Shown one piece after another: positions 25,233 through 33,353 of a stretch of 64,000 nt of DNA (positions within the stretch are counted from its first letter, which is position 1; every line of letters starts with the position of its first letter). The position numbers and the translations under genes were made by a program. The DNA lies in the NCBI GenBank assembly GCA_017302895.1, contig JAFLBV010000002.1, positions 310,001 to 374,000 of the forward strand. Direction: 5' to 3'. The notes under the pieces were generated by a model. That model searched no databases and had not been told where the DNA came from. It saw only the letters and a list, made by a program, of their open reading frames with translations. This DNA comes from Ignavibacteria bacterium (GTDB lineage: Bacteria; Bacteroidota; Ignavibacteria; Ignavibacteriales; Ignavibacteriaceae).

Positions 25233-27728
25233 ATGCGTGCAGTTTTATTATTTCTGATTTTAAGTTTTCCTTTCTTAGCCCAAACCGGTCAACCAAAGAT
25301 CAAGGAGATTTCTAAAAATCTCGAATTGACGGGCTTTTCAAAGGAAAATGGATTTATTTTACAAAATCAGGACCGTTTTGTTTCGGAAGTTTCCGGATCT
25401 GCAATAATTTCTCCGGAAGTGGCTGTACCCGATTTTACGAACGCCCCTTTCATAGCAACGGGAATAAAAGTATCAGGGAAATTCAAAACTCCCGAAGTAA
25501 TAAGTTTTATTCTCACCGTAGATGGTGTGGATTACAAAATGCACGCAAATGAGGATGGTGATCCAATAATCTCCAAAACCACAATTCTTACCCCTCTTTA
25601 CTTCGCAAAACCTTCAAGTAAGATGGTGAAAGTTACCGTGATTGCTGAGGCTGCAGGTGTTGAGATCACCGGAGTTGAACTCGTTTTTATCAATCCGGGA
25701 ATTTCAAACCCTGCTGAACCGGAAGTTTCAGTGACACAGGATACTTATCCTAAGCCACCTGTTGTGAGCAGGACAGCTTGGGGATGTCCGATTGGACAAA
25801 ACAGCAACTGTGGTGCTTCCTCAACGAATGTAACTCATCTCATCATTCACCATACCGATGACAATAACAACATCACTGACTGGGCAGCAGCAGTTAGAGC
25901 CATTTACCAGTATCACACTGCCAGCAACGGCTGGTGCGACATCGGATACAACTATCTCGTCGCACCTACTGGTGTTATATATGAAGGCAGAGGTGGCGGT
26001 GATAATGTTGTAGGTGCCCATTTCTGCGGTTATAACGGCGGTACCATGGGTGTTTCAATGCTCGGTACTTATACTACCGTTTCCCCTTCGGCGGCACTTC
26101 AGGCATCACTGACAAAATTACTCGCATGGAAAGCCGACCAGAGGACGATCAATCCTCTCGGGATATCTTTTCACGCATCATCAGGATTGACAATCAATAA
26201 CATTTCCGGTCATAGAGCGGCTTGCGCTACCGATTGCCCCGGTCAAAAATTTGTCGATAATGACATTCAGAATATTCGTCAGGGGGTTTTATCTCTGATT
26301 CAAAGTATCGCACCAAAAATAACTTCTTCATTTCCATTAAACGGCAGTAATGATTTTAAGGTTTTTAATCCTCTTCGCCTTACATTCAATCTGCAAATGG
26401 ATACCAATACTGTCAGAAATGCCATTTCAGTCTCCCCTGCCGATACCTTTGCAGTTTCATTTCCATCCGCTTTTGAGGCGGTGGTAACCCCAAAAGGACT
26501 TTGGAGCTACAATACAGCCTATACCTTGAAAGTAGACACAACAGCAAAAAATATTTACGGCACTTCCATCGACGGTGACGGGAACGGAACAGCAGGCGAC
26601 CCTTTCTTCCTGAATTTCACTACTTCAATGCCCGACAATGACCCTCCTCAGATTGTTAAATATTATCCCTCAGGCTCCGATGTTGGTACATTTGCTGAGA
26701 TGATGATCGTCTTCAATGAAGAAATCGCCAACTATGCTCAGAACATCTCTTTGAGCGATGGTGTGAATAATAATATTCCTCTTTCTGCAATGTCGTTTAA
26801 CTGGGACGGGAAATACGGCAGACTGGCTTTCAAAACAGTCACAGCTCTCACGGGAGGTAAATTCTATCTCCTCAAACTAAAGAGCAACATCAGCGACCGG
26901 GTTGGAAACAGATTGCCACAGGACTTTGATATAAACTTCCATGTACCGATTGTTAATTATGCCGATGGTAACATTGTTGACAGGTTCGAGGGCTACTCGA
27001 CATGGGGCAATCCGCTTCAAACGCCCGGCACCACAGGTGTGGATACCACTTTGACCAATTTCAGCATAACCTCTGAAAAGAAGAAGGGCGGTATCTTTGC
27101 CGGAAAGCTCGGCTACAAGTTTACCGGAACTGAAAACGGCAAAATCGTCCTTAAAAAATCGACGGGGCATCTGCTTCCAACCGGAAATTCGACTGTCGGA
27201 ATCTGGATATTCGGCGAGTTGAACAACTGCAAGCTTTCGATGATTCTCGAAAATTCTTCTGAAGTATTGGTGGATATGGGAAGAATCAACTTTTACGGTT
27301 GGAGATTTTTCAACATTCCGTTCGATAACTCTGCCGGAAATACTCAGTTTAAAGGCTTTGTTCTCCAGCAGACAGACATCGCAGACAATCAGGGATCAGT
27401 CTATTTTGATAATCTGCAATTCAATGGTACTTTCACAGGAATTGAAGATGAGGGCGGAACCCCTGAACACTTCACACTTCAGCAAAATTATCCCAATCCT
27501 TTCAACCCGGAAACTGTGATTTCATTTACACTTCCCCAAAAAGGATTCGTCACCGGGAAAGTCTATGATGTTATGGGTAGAGAAATTGCCGTCTTGTTGA
27601 ACGGAGAATTTGAATCAGGATTTCACTCCGTCAGATTCAACGGTTCAGGACTTTCATCCGGAATTTATTTCTTCAACCTGATCGCCGGTAATGAAAGAAA
27701 AACAATTAAAATGATCTTTAACAAATAG
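25233..27728 (+). CDS. T9SS-exported PGRP/amidase-domain protein
   Basis: An 831-residue surface or secreted protein. It starts with signal peptide MRAVLLFLILSFPFLAQ. A beta-rich N-terminal domain reaches about residue 170. A peptidoglycan-recognition/N-acetylmuramoyl-L-alanine amidase domain (about 175-370) opens VVSRTAWGCP and includes LIIHHTDDNN, DIGYNYLVAPTGVIYEGRGG and SGHRAACATDCPG, supplying the His, Tyr, His and Cys expected of a zinc amidase. Two Ig-like Big_5-type domains follow (about 375-575). A jelly-roll-like region comes next, then a C-terminal T9SS sorting domain with NYPNPFNPE and GLSSGIYFFNL. It probably cleaves peptidoglycan of other bacteria or remodels the wall. It lies 8 bp before the phosphohexomutase gene and may head that operon. 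Confidence 0.9.
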   Translation: MRAVLLFLILSFPFLAQTGQPKIKEISKNLELTGFSKENGFILQNQDRFVSEVSGSAIISPEVAVPDFTNAPFIATGIKVSGKFKTPEVISFILTVDGVDYKMHANEDGDPIISKTTILTPLYFAKPSSKMVKVTVIAEAAGVEITGVELVFINPGISNPAEPEVSVTQDTYPKPPVVSRTAWGCPIGQNSNCGASSTNVTHLIIHHTDDNNNITDWAAAVRAIYQYHTASNGWCDIGYNYLVAPTGVIYEGRGGGDNVVGAHFCGYNGGTMGVSMLGTYTTVSPSAALQASLTKLLAWKADQRTINPLGISFHASSGLTINNISGHRAACATDCPGQKFVDNDIQNIRQGVLSLIQSIAPKITSSFPLNGSNDFKVFNPLRLTFNLQMDTNTVRNAISVSPADTFAVSFPSAFEAVVTPKGLWSYNTAYTLKVDTTAKNIYGTSIDGDGNGTAGDPFFLNFTTSMPDNDPPQIVKYYPSGSDVGTFAEMMIVFNEEIANYAQNISLSDGVNNNIPLSAMSFNWDGKYGRLAFKTVTALTGGKFYLLKLKSNISDRVGNRLPQDFDINFHVPIVNYADGNIVDRFEGYSTWGNPLQTPGTTGVDTTLTNFSITSEKKKGGIFAGKLGYKFTGTENGKIVLKKSTGHLLPTGNSTVGIWIFGELNNCKLSMILENSSEVLVDMGRINFYGWRFFNIPFDNSAGNTQFKGFVLQQTDIADNQGSVYFDNLQFNGTFTGIEDEGGTPEHFTLQQNYPNPFNPETVISFTLPQKGFVTGKVYDVMGREIAVLLNGEFESGFHSVRFNGSGLSSGIYFFNLIAGNERKTIKMIFNK

Positions 27729-27736
27729 AATTTAAT

Positions 27737-29170
27737 ATGACTTCAAAAAAGATAGTTTTTGGAACGGATGGATGGCGCGGGATAATTGACGAGGAAGTAA
27801 ATAACAAGTCGATTGCCGAGGTTGCCCAGGCTTTCGCCGATTATTTGCTCTCGACTGTACATAAAATTATTTCACCTTCGGTTGTAGTTGGTTACGACGG
27901 CAGAAAAAACTCAAAACAGTATGCAACCCTCTTTGCAAGAGTTTTGGCAGGAAACAGAATTAAAGTTACTCTGAGCGATAAGATTACTCCCACACCTGTC
28001 CTTTCTTATGCCGTGAAAAAGGGTGGATTCAATGCAGGTGTAATGATTACCGCGAGTCACAACCCCGCAAGTTTCAGCGGCGTAAAATTCAAGGGACATT
28101 ATGGCGGTCCCTTTCTTACCGAAAATACAAAGAGAGTAGAATCTTTCATCAATTACAATTTGATTCAGTCTTCCGATAATCTTGCAACTATTGACATACT
28201 TGAAGATTATATACTTGCCCTTGTCGAGAGAATCGACTTCAAAAGTGCAAGAAAGAAAAAATTAAAAGTACTGATCGACTCAATGGGTGGTGCAGGCGGA
28301 ACACTGATTCAGACTCTTCTGCAAAGACAAAAAATTGAGTGTGAAACCATCTTTGGTGAGCCTGACCCCGACTTTAACGGAAGATCACCTGAGCCGATTG
28401 ATCAGAATCTCGCCCCTCTTAAAGAAGCAATTCTTAAGGGAGATTACGCATTTGGTATAGCAACCGACGGTGATGCTGACAGGGTTGCTTTTGTGATGGA
28501 CAATGGTGAATGGTTGAGTGCTCAGGAGACTATTCTCCTCTTTACTGATTATCTGCTCGAAACAGGCTCGGAAGATGGCGACATCGTGAAGACAGTCTCA
28601 GTGACCGACAAATTATTCGCTCTCGAAACCCCTTCAAGAAAAATCAGGGAAGTACAGGTCGGCTTTAAGTATATCACCGAAAAAATGCTTGCCGGTGGTG
28701 TAGCCATGGGATTCGAAGAGAGCGGCGGATTTGGCATCACAAGCCACATTCCCGAAAGGGACGGTATCCTTTTTGCCATGCTGATGCTCGAGATGCTTGC
28801 TGATTCTGATTACAACAAATTAAGTGATTATGTCAAAGCCAAGCGGGTAAAATTCGGTGAAATAAATTATAAACGGATCGACTTTTCCTACAACGAAGAA
28901 GACAGGATGGAACTGCTTCCCCGGCTTGTCGAATCGACACCAAAAGAGTTGGCGGGATTTGAAATCACCGGCACTTCCCTTTTCTACTCTGCTACCGGTG
29001 TTGTAAACGGAATGAAGTTGAGGCTGTCAGGTAATTCCAGATGGCTTCTGATCAGAAGCTCGGAAACCGAACCTCTGCTAAGGTTTTATGCCGAGGGAGA
29101 CAGTCCGGATGAACCGGAAACATTATTAAATGCAGGAATCGAACTCCTGCTTCAAAAAAAGAATAACTAA
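27737..29170 (+). CDS. Phosphoglucomutase/phosphomannomutase family protein
   Basis: A 477-residue alpha-D-phosphohexomutase that interconverts hexose 1-phosphate and 6-phosphate. Four-domain hallmarks are in order: FGTDGWRGIIDEE at the N-terminus, catalytic phosphoserine loop MITASHNPASFSGVKFKG (Ser107), metal loop ATDGDADRVAF, sugar-binding EESGGFGITSHIPERDG, and phosphate-binding SSETEPLLRFYAEG. Length is standard. It lies 8 bp after the amidase and 4 bp before the HAD gene. A GH94 phosphorylase, which would release hexose 1-phosphate, is encoded in the same run, so this enzyme could carry its product into glycolysis. Glucose versus mannose preference cannot be read from the sequence. Confidence 0.93.
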   Translation: MTSKKIVFGTDGWRGIIDEEVNNKSIAEVAQAFADYLLSTVHKIISPSVVVGYDGRKNSKQYATLFARVLAGNRIKVTLSDKITPTPVLSYAVKKGGFNAGVMITASHNPASFSGVKFKGHYGGPFLTENTKRVESFINYNLIQSSDNLATIDILEDYILALVERIDFKSARKKKLKVLIDSMGGAGGTLIQTLLQRQKIECETIFGEPDPDFNGRSPEPIDQNLAPLKEAILKGDYAFGIATDGDADRVAFVMDNGEWLSAQETILLFTDYLLETGSEDGDIVKTVSVTDKLFALETPSRKIREVQVGFKYITEKMLAGGVAMGFEESGGFGITSHIPERDGILFAMLMLEMLADSDYNKLSDYVKAKRVKFGEINYKRIDFSYNEEDRMELLPRLVESTPKELAGFEITGTSLFYSATGVVNGMKLRLSGNSRWLLIRSSETEPLLRFYAEGDSPDEPETLLNAGIELLLQKKNN

Positions 29171-29174
29171 TACC

Positions 29175-30536
29175 ATGTCAATTAAATATATTGAAAAATC
29201 AGAAATCCCCTTCCTCTATAACGGAATGGGTGAAGATTTTGCCATGATAGAAAATCCGGGATATATTTTCCCCCGGTTTGAAATTGTTCCACTGGCAAAA
29301 AAACTCAAAAATGTGGACGATATCACTGCCGTCGTGATGGATATGGACGGAACTACCACAACAACGGAAGTTCTATGCATTCACTCTCTTGAGTTTATGG
29401 TAAGACAGATTACAGGCAGAATGTCAAAACAGGATTGGGAGGGACTGAATGAAAAACAAGACTACCCCAACATCATCGGTAACAGTACAACCAAGCATGT
29501 AGAATACCTGATAAAAACCTACCGTGACGATATAAACATCGAACAGCTTAAAAGGGCATTTATCAAAGCTGCCGTCAGAACCATCTGCTTTGGGAAGGAT
29601 CCGAACAGAATTGCCGAGGTAAAGAACAATCTTGTTTCGCTCGGTCTTAACAATCTGTGGGAAGCCGCTGAGGTTGATGCCATAGCAAAAAAGGGATCTG
29701 AATTTTTTGAGAACTCACCTGAACTTCAATCGCTGATAACTCACAACCTTAATGAATTCAGAATTGAAACCGAACACGAAGTTGTAAGGGCAGCAATCGA
29801 TATCTACTATGCCCGTTACCACGAAATTCTTGCCATAATCGCCGAAGGCAAGGGTGCACAGATAATAAAAGAGCTGAACCTGCCTCTTGGCAGACACCTG
29901 ATTGAACCGATGCCGGGTGCCTTGTTTCTTCTGCTCCTCTTAAAAGGAAAACTAAAAGGGAAAATCCCTGCATTAAAAAATTATCTGATAAAGAATTTTG
30001 AAATCCTGAATGATTCTTCACTGGACATCGAATCAGAAATGGGATTTCTGCAGCATCTCGCCGCGAAATTTGAGCACACCCCTGTCAAGATAGCAGTTGT
30101 CACCTCTTCAATCAGATACGAAGCTGACATAGTGCTCAATCAGGTTTTCGAAGTTTTTCGTGAACAGCTTGTTGAGACAGGACTTAGTTCCGGTGAAATT
30201 GCAGAATTGTGCTCCTTATTTACAGACCACAATCAGTTTTACGATGCAGTAATAACCGCCTCCGATTCAAGTGAAATAAGGCTGAAACCTTTTCGCGACC
30301 TTTACTCAATTGCCCTCCACAAACTTTCCGTCCCTGTCGAGAAGTTCGATCAGGTTATCGGATTTGAGGATTCAGAAAGCGGCAACCTGGCTATTCGTGC
30401 CGCAGGTATCGGGATGGCGATTGCCGTACCTTTCGCACAAACTGCGGGTCACAATCTCTCCGCAGCAACTTATATTGCCAATGGAGGCATTCCCGAAGTA
30501 ATCTTTAAAAAACATCTTTTTCTAAATCATATTTGA
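29175..30536 (+). CDS. HAD-superfamily hydrolase with large cap insertion
   Basis: A 453-residue protein. ATG 29175 is preferred: it follows the mutase stop by 4 nt and gives a coherent N-terminus, whereas the longer frame overlaps the mutase gene. HAD motif I is VVMDMDGTTTTTE (nucleophile Asp56, acid/base Asp58), motif II AVVTSS, motif III Lys in IRLKPFRDLY, and motif IV GFEDSESG. About 250 residues separate motifs I and II, far more than in ordinary beta-phosphoglucomutase-like HADs, so the cap is expanded. The substrate is probably a phosphorylated sugar given the mutase, GH38 and GH94 neighbours. Phosphatase versus mutase activity is unresolved. I do not recognise a named subfamily. Confidence 0.8.
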   Translation: MSIKYIEKSEIPFLYNGMGEDFAMIENPGYIFPRFEIVPLAKKLKNVDDITAVVMDMDGTTTTTEVLCIHSLEFMVRQITGRMSKQDWEGLNEKQDYPNIIGNSTTKHVEYLIKTYRDDINIEQLKRAFIKAAVRTICFGKDPNRIAEVKNNLVSLGLNNLWEAAEVDAIAKKGSEFFENSPELQSLITHNLNEFRIETEHEVVRAAIDIYYARYHEILAIIAEGKGAQIIKELNLPLGRHLIEPMPGALFLLLLLKGKLKGKIPALKNYLIKNFEILNDSSLDIESEMGFLQHLAAKFEHTPVKIAVVTSSIRYEADIVLNQVFEVFREQLVETGLSSGEIAELCSLFTDHNQFYDAVITASDSSEIRLKPFRDLYSIALHKLSVPVEKFDQVIGFEDSESGNLAIRAAGIGMAIAVPFAQTAGHNLSAATYIANGGIPEVIFKKHLFLNHI

Positions 30537-30542
30537 GAAGTT

Positions 30543-33341
30543 ATGTCAAAGTTTGATGACCACCTGAAAAACAAAGTCTTTCATGTAATCTCCAATACCC
30601 ACTGGGACAGGGAGTGGCGCTTTCCTTTCCAAAGAAACAGGCAAATGCTCGTTGACATGATAGACAAAGTGATTGAGATACTCGAAAACAACCCCGACTA
30701 CCGTGCATTTCATCTCGACAGTCAGTCGATTGTGATTACCGACTACCTCGAGGTGAAGCCTCAGATGAAAGAGAGATTCGTAAAACTCGTCGAGGAAAAA
30801 AGATTACTGATAGGTCCCTGGTTCATCCTTCCCGAGCAGTTCCAGGTTGGTGGAGAAAACCTCGTGCGGAATCTGCTGATCGGTCATAAAATATGCAAGG
30901 AACACGGTGGTGTCTCCAAAATCGGCTACTCCCCTTTCTCATGGGGACAAATCTCCCAACTTCCCCAGATTTACAAGGAATTCGGAATAGAACTGATCAT
31001 GTTCTACCGCGGAATAAATTCATTGGAGTCGCCTAAAGCTGAATTTGTATGGGAAGGTGCCGATGGTACAACAGCCCTCGCATCGAGATTTTCGACCATG
31101 CCGCGGTATAATTTTTACTTCTATATCTACAGAACTGTCGTCCACAACGAAACCCCCTATGATGTTGAACATCCATGGAACAAGGGTGGTGTTCTGTTTC
31201 ATTTTGCCGATGAAAAGCTCTACAAGGAAGATTTTTTCATGGCGGAATACCCCGATCACTACTACCCTGAAAATGTTAGACCTTCTGTAGAGGATATCGT
31301 AAACCGTCAGGCTGATGATTTCACCACTCCGCATGTCATCTGGATGGAAGGTCACGATTCGTCGGGTCCGAATGAAAAAACTGTCAAAATTATCGAGGAC
31401 ATTAAAAAGGAATTCCCTGAGATTAATGTAATTCACTCCACTCTCGAAGATTACGCCGCTGCCCTCGCAGAAACATTTGATGAGGAAAAGGCAGCCTATG
31501 TTACGGGTGAAAGAAGAAGTGCACAATACGACGCCAGAAGCGGAAATATGTACGGCTACACGACGAGCGCAAGAATGTACCTGAAACAAAGGAATTTTGA
31601 AGTGGAAAATTTCCTTCAGTTTTATGCAGAGCCTTTCAACTCTTTCTCCGGGATGCTGGGAAATGACATAAACCACAAATACCTCGATATCGCCTGGAAT
31701 TATCTGGTTCAAAACTCAGCCCACGACTCTATCGGCGGATGTTCACTTGATGCAATCCACGACGACATGATGTCGCGCTACAAACAGGTCGAAGAAATTT
31801 CAACCGGTGTCTTTGAGCGGGCATGCAAATATTTTATCAAAAACATTGACCATTCGGGCAAACTCGAGAAATATGCTCATCCCGACTATCCTCAGTTTCT
31901 TACCGTTTTCAATCCGACTTCATACCTCAGAAACGAAACAATGAGATTGATGATCGACATACCCGACAGAGCAATTGCAGGGTCATTAAAAATCATTAAT
32001 GAAAACGGTGAAAGTCTTTCCCTCTCCATTCTTGAGGAATATGATGTTGAACCTGTTCTCGAACAAATGATCAACAGACCGATGTATCTTAAGACAAAGA
32101 GGTATGAAGTACTGGTTTCACTAACCAATATTGCTCCTCTCGGTTACACATCCTATGCAGTTGTTCCCGATTCTTTCCTCCCGCTTGAGTCAGAATTTAT
32201 CGCAACGGGTAAAAAGAAAAAAACAAAACTTGACAATGAACACTTGCAGGTTACTTTTAACGACAATGGTACCTTCAATGTTTTCCACAAAGAAACGGGA
32301 TTCTATTACAACAATCTCGGAAATATTTATGACGAAGGTGAAGGCGGACACGCATGGGTCAACAAACCTCTCCCTCCGTTTGTCACAACTGATGAGTCAA
32401 AAGCAAAGGTAAAACTGATCGAAAACTCGCCTCACTCCGCAACCGTGCAGATCAGGCAGTATCTCTCCCTCCCCTCCAATTTAAAGCAGAGACAGGGCAG
32501 AAATCCTGACTTTACGGTGGTACCGATAAAACTGAATGTAACACTCGAAAAGGGTGCCAAAAAAGTTGAAATCAAAGTGGATGTGAACAACAAAGCCGAG
32601 AGCCATCGCCTTAGACTCCTCTTCCCTACCGGTTTGAAAATAAAAACCCACTACGGTGAAGGACAATTCGATGTGGTTGAAAGAAGTGTTGAGAGACCCG
32701 ATACTAGCAACTGGATAGAACAACCGATGTACGATTTCCCGATGCATCAGTTTATGGCGGTTTCAGACGGAAGAAACGGTGCTGCTATCTTCACCAAAGG
32801 TCTGAAAGAATACGAAATTCTTCCCGATACCCAGAACACAATCGCTATTACACTTCTGAGGTCTTTCAATTACATCATTTCTCCAAGTTCTGTGGAAGAT
32901 TACTCGGAATTAAAGGGCTCACAATGCCTTGGAAAACAATCTTTCGAACTGGCATTCTATCCCTTTAAAGGTGACTGGTCGGATGGAAATGTTTATCCTG
33001 AAGCGATGAAATACAATCTTCCCCTTTCGGCTGTTATCAGCTCCAAAGCTAACGGTACGATGCCCTCGACCATGTCATTCATAAAGATTGAGCCTGAAAA
33101 CCTGATATTCAGTTGTTTTAAAAGGGCGGAATCTGAAGAAGACGGCGAGTATGTAATAAGAGTCTATAATCCGACCGAAGAAGGAATTTCGGGTAAAATT
33201 TCGTTCGGAATTCCTCCAAAACATGTCTCCAGAACCACACTTGAAGAGGAAATTCTGGAAAACAAAAATTTGACAGTACCGAATGAATTGTCCGTCAAGA
33301 TCGGTGCAAAAAAACTTAAAACCTATTTGTTAAAATATTAG
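30543..33341 (+). CDS. GH38 alpha-mannosidase-like protein lacking the canonical nucleophile
   Basis: A 932-residue protein with no signal peptide, so cytoplasmic. The GH38 N-terminal domain is clear: HVISNTHWDREWRFPFQRNR supplies zinc ligands His20 and Asp22, GPWFILPEQF is conserved, and NSAHDSIGGCSLDAIHDDM supplies the later His/Asp pair. The segment that should read GYLPDSFG, carrying the nucleophile and zinc-ligand Asp, reads GYSPFSWG, with Phe132 at that position. The C-terminal half has the beta-sandwich domains of the family. If the alignment holds, it cannot use the standard retaining mechanism. It might be a binding protein, use another residue, or belong to a divergent subfamily. 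It lies 6 bp after the HAD gene and 12 bp before the GH94 gene. Confidence 0.85.
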   Translation: MSKFDDHLKNKVFHVISNTHWDREWRFPFQRNRQMLVDMIDKVIEILENNPDYRAFHLDSQSIVITDYLEVKPQMKERFVKLVEEKRLLIGPWFILPEQFQVGGENLVRNLLIGHKICKEHGGVSKIGYSPFSWGQISQLPQIYKEFGIELIMFYRGINSLESPKAEFVWEGADGTTALASRFSTMPRYNFYFYIYRTVVHNETPYDVEHPWNKGGVLFHFADEKLYKEDFFMAEYPDHYYPENVRPSVEDIVNRQADDFTTPHVIWMEGHDSSGPNEKTVKIIEDIKKEFPEINVIHSTLEDYAAALAETFDEEKAAYVTGERRSAQYDARSGNMYGYTTSARMYLKQRNFEVENFLQFYAEPFNSFSGMLGNDINHKYLDIAWNYLVQNSAHDSIGGCSLDAIHDDMMSRYKQVEEISTGVFERACKYFIKNIDHSGKLEKYAHPDYPQFLTVFNPTSYLRNETMRLMIDIPDRAIAGSLKIINENGESLSLSILEEYDVEPVLEQMINRPMYLKTKRYEVLVSLTNIAPLGYTSYAVVPDSFLPLESEFIATGKKKKTKLDNEHLQVTFNDNGTFNVFHKETGFYYNNLGNIYDEGEGGHAWVNKPLPPFVTTDESKAKVKLIENSPHSATVQIRQYLSLPSNLKQRQGRNPDFTVVPIKLNVTLEKGAKKVEIKVDVNNKAESHRLRLLFPTGLKIKTHYGEGQFDVVERSVERPDTSNWIEQPMYDFPMHQFMAVSDGRNGAAIFTKGLKEYEILPDTQNTIAITLLRSFNYIISPSSVEDYSELKGSQCLGKQSFELAFYPFKGDWSDGNVYPEAMKYNLPLSAVISSKANGTMPSTMSFIKIEPENLIFSCFKRAESEEDGEYVIRVYNPTEEGISGKISFGIPPKHVSRTTLEEEILENKNLTVPNELSVKIGAKKLKTYLLKY

Positions 33342-33353
33342 TTGATATAAAAG

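Noticed and set aside
31020-31712. Minus-strand open frame of 230 codons
   Set aside because: It is antisense to the GH38-like gene; no start signal or recognisable domain.
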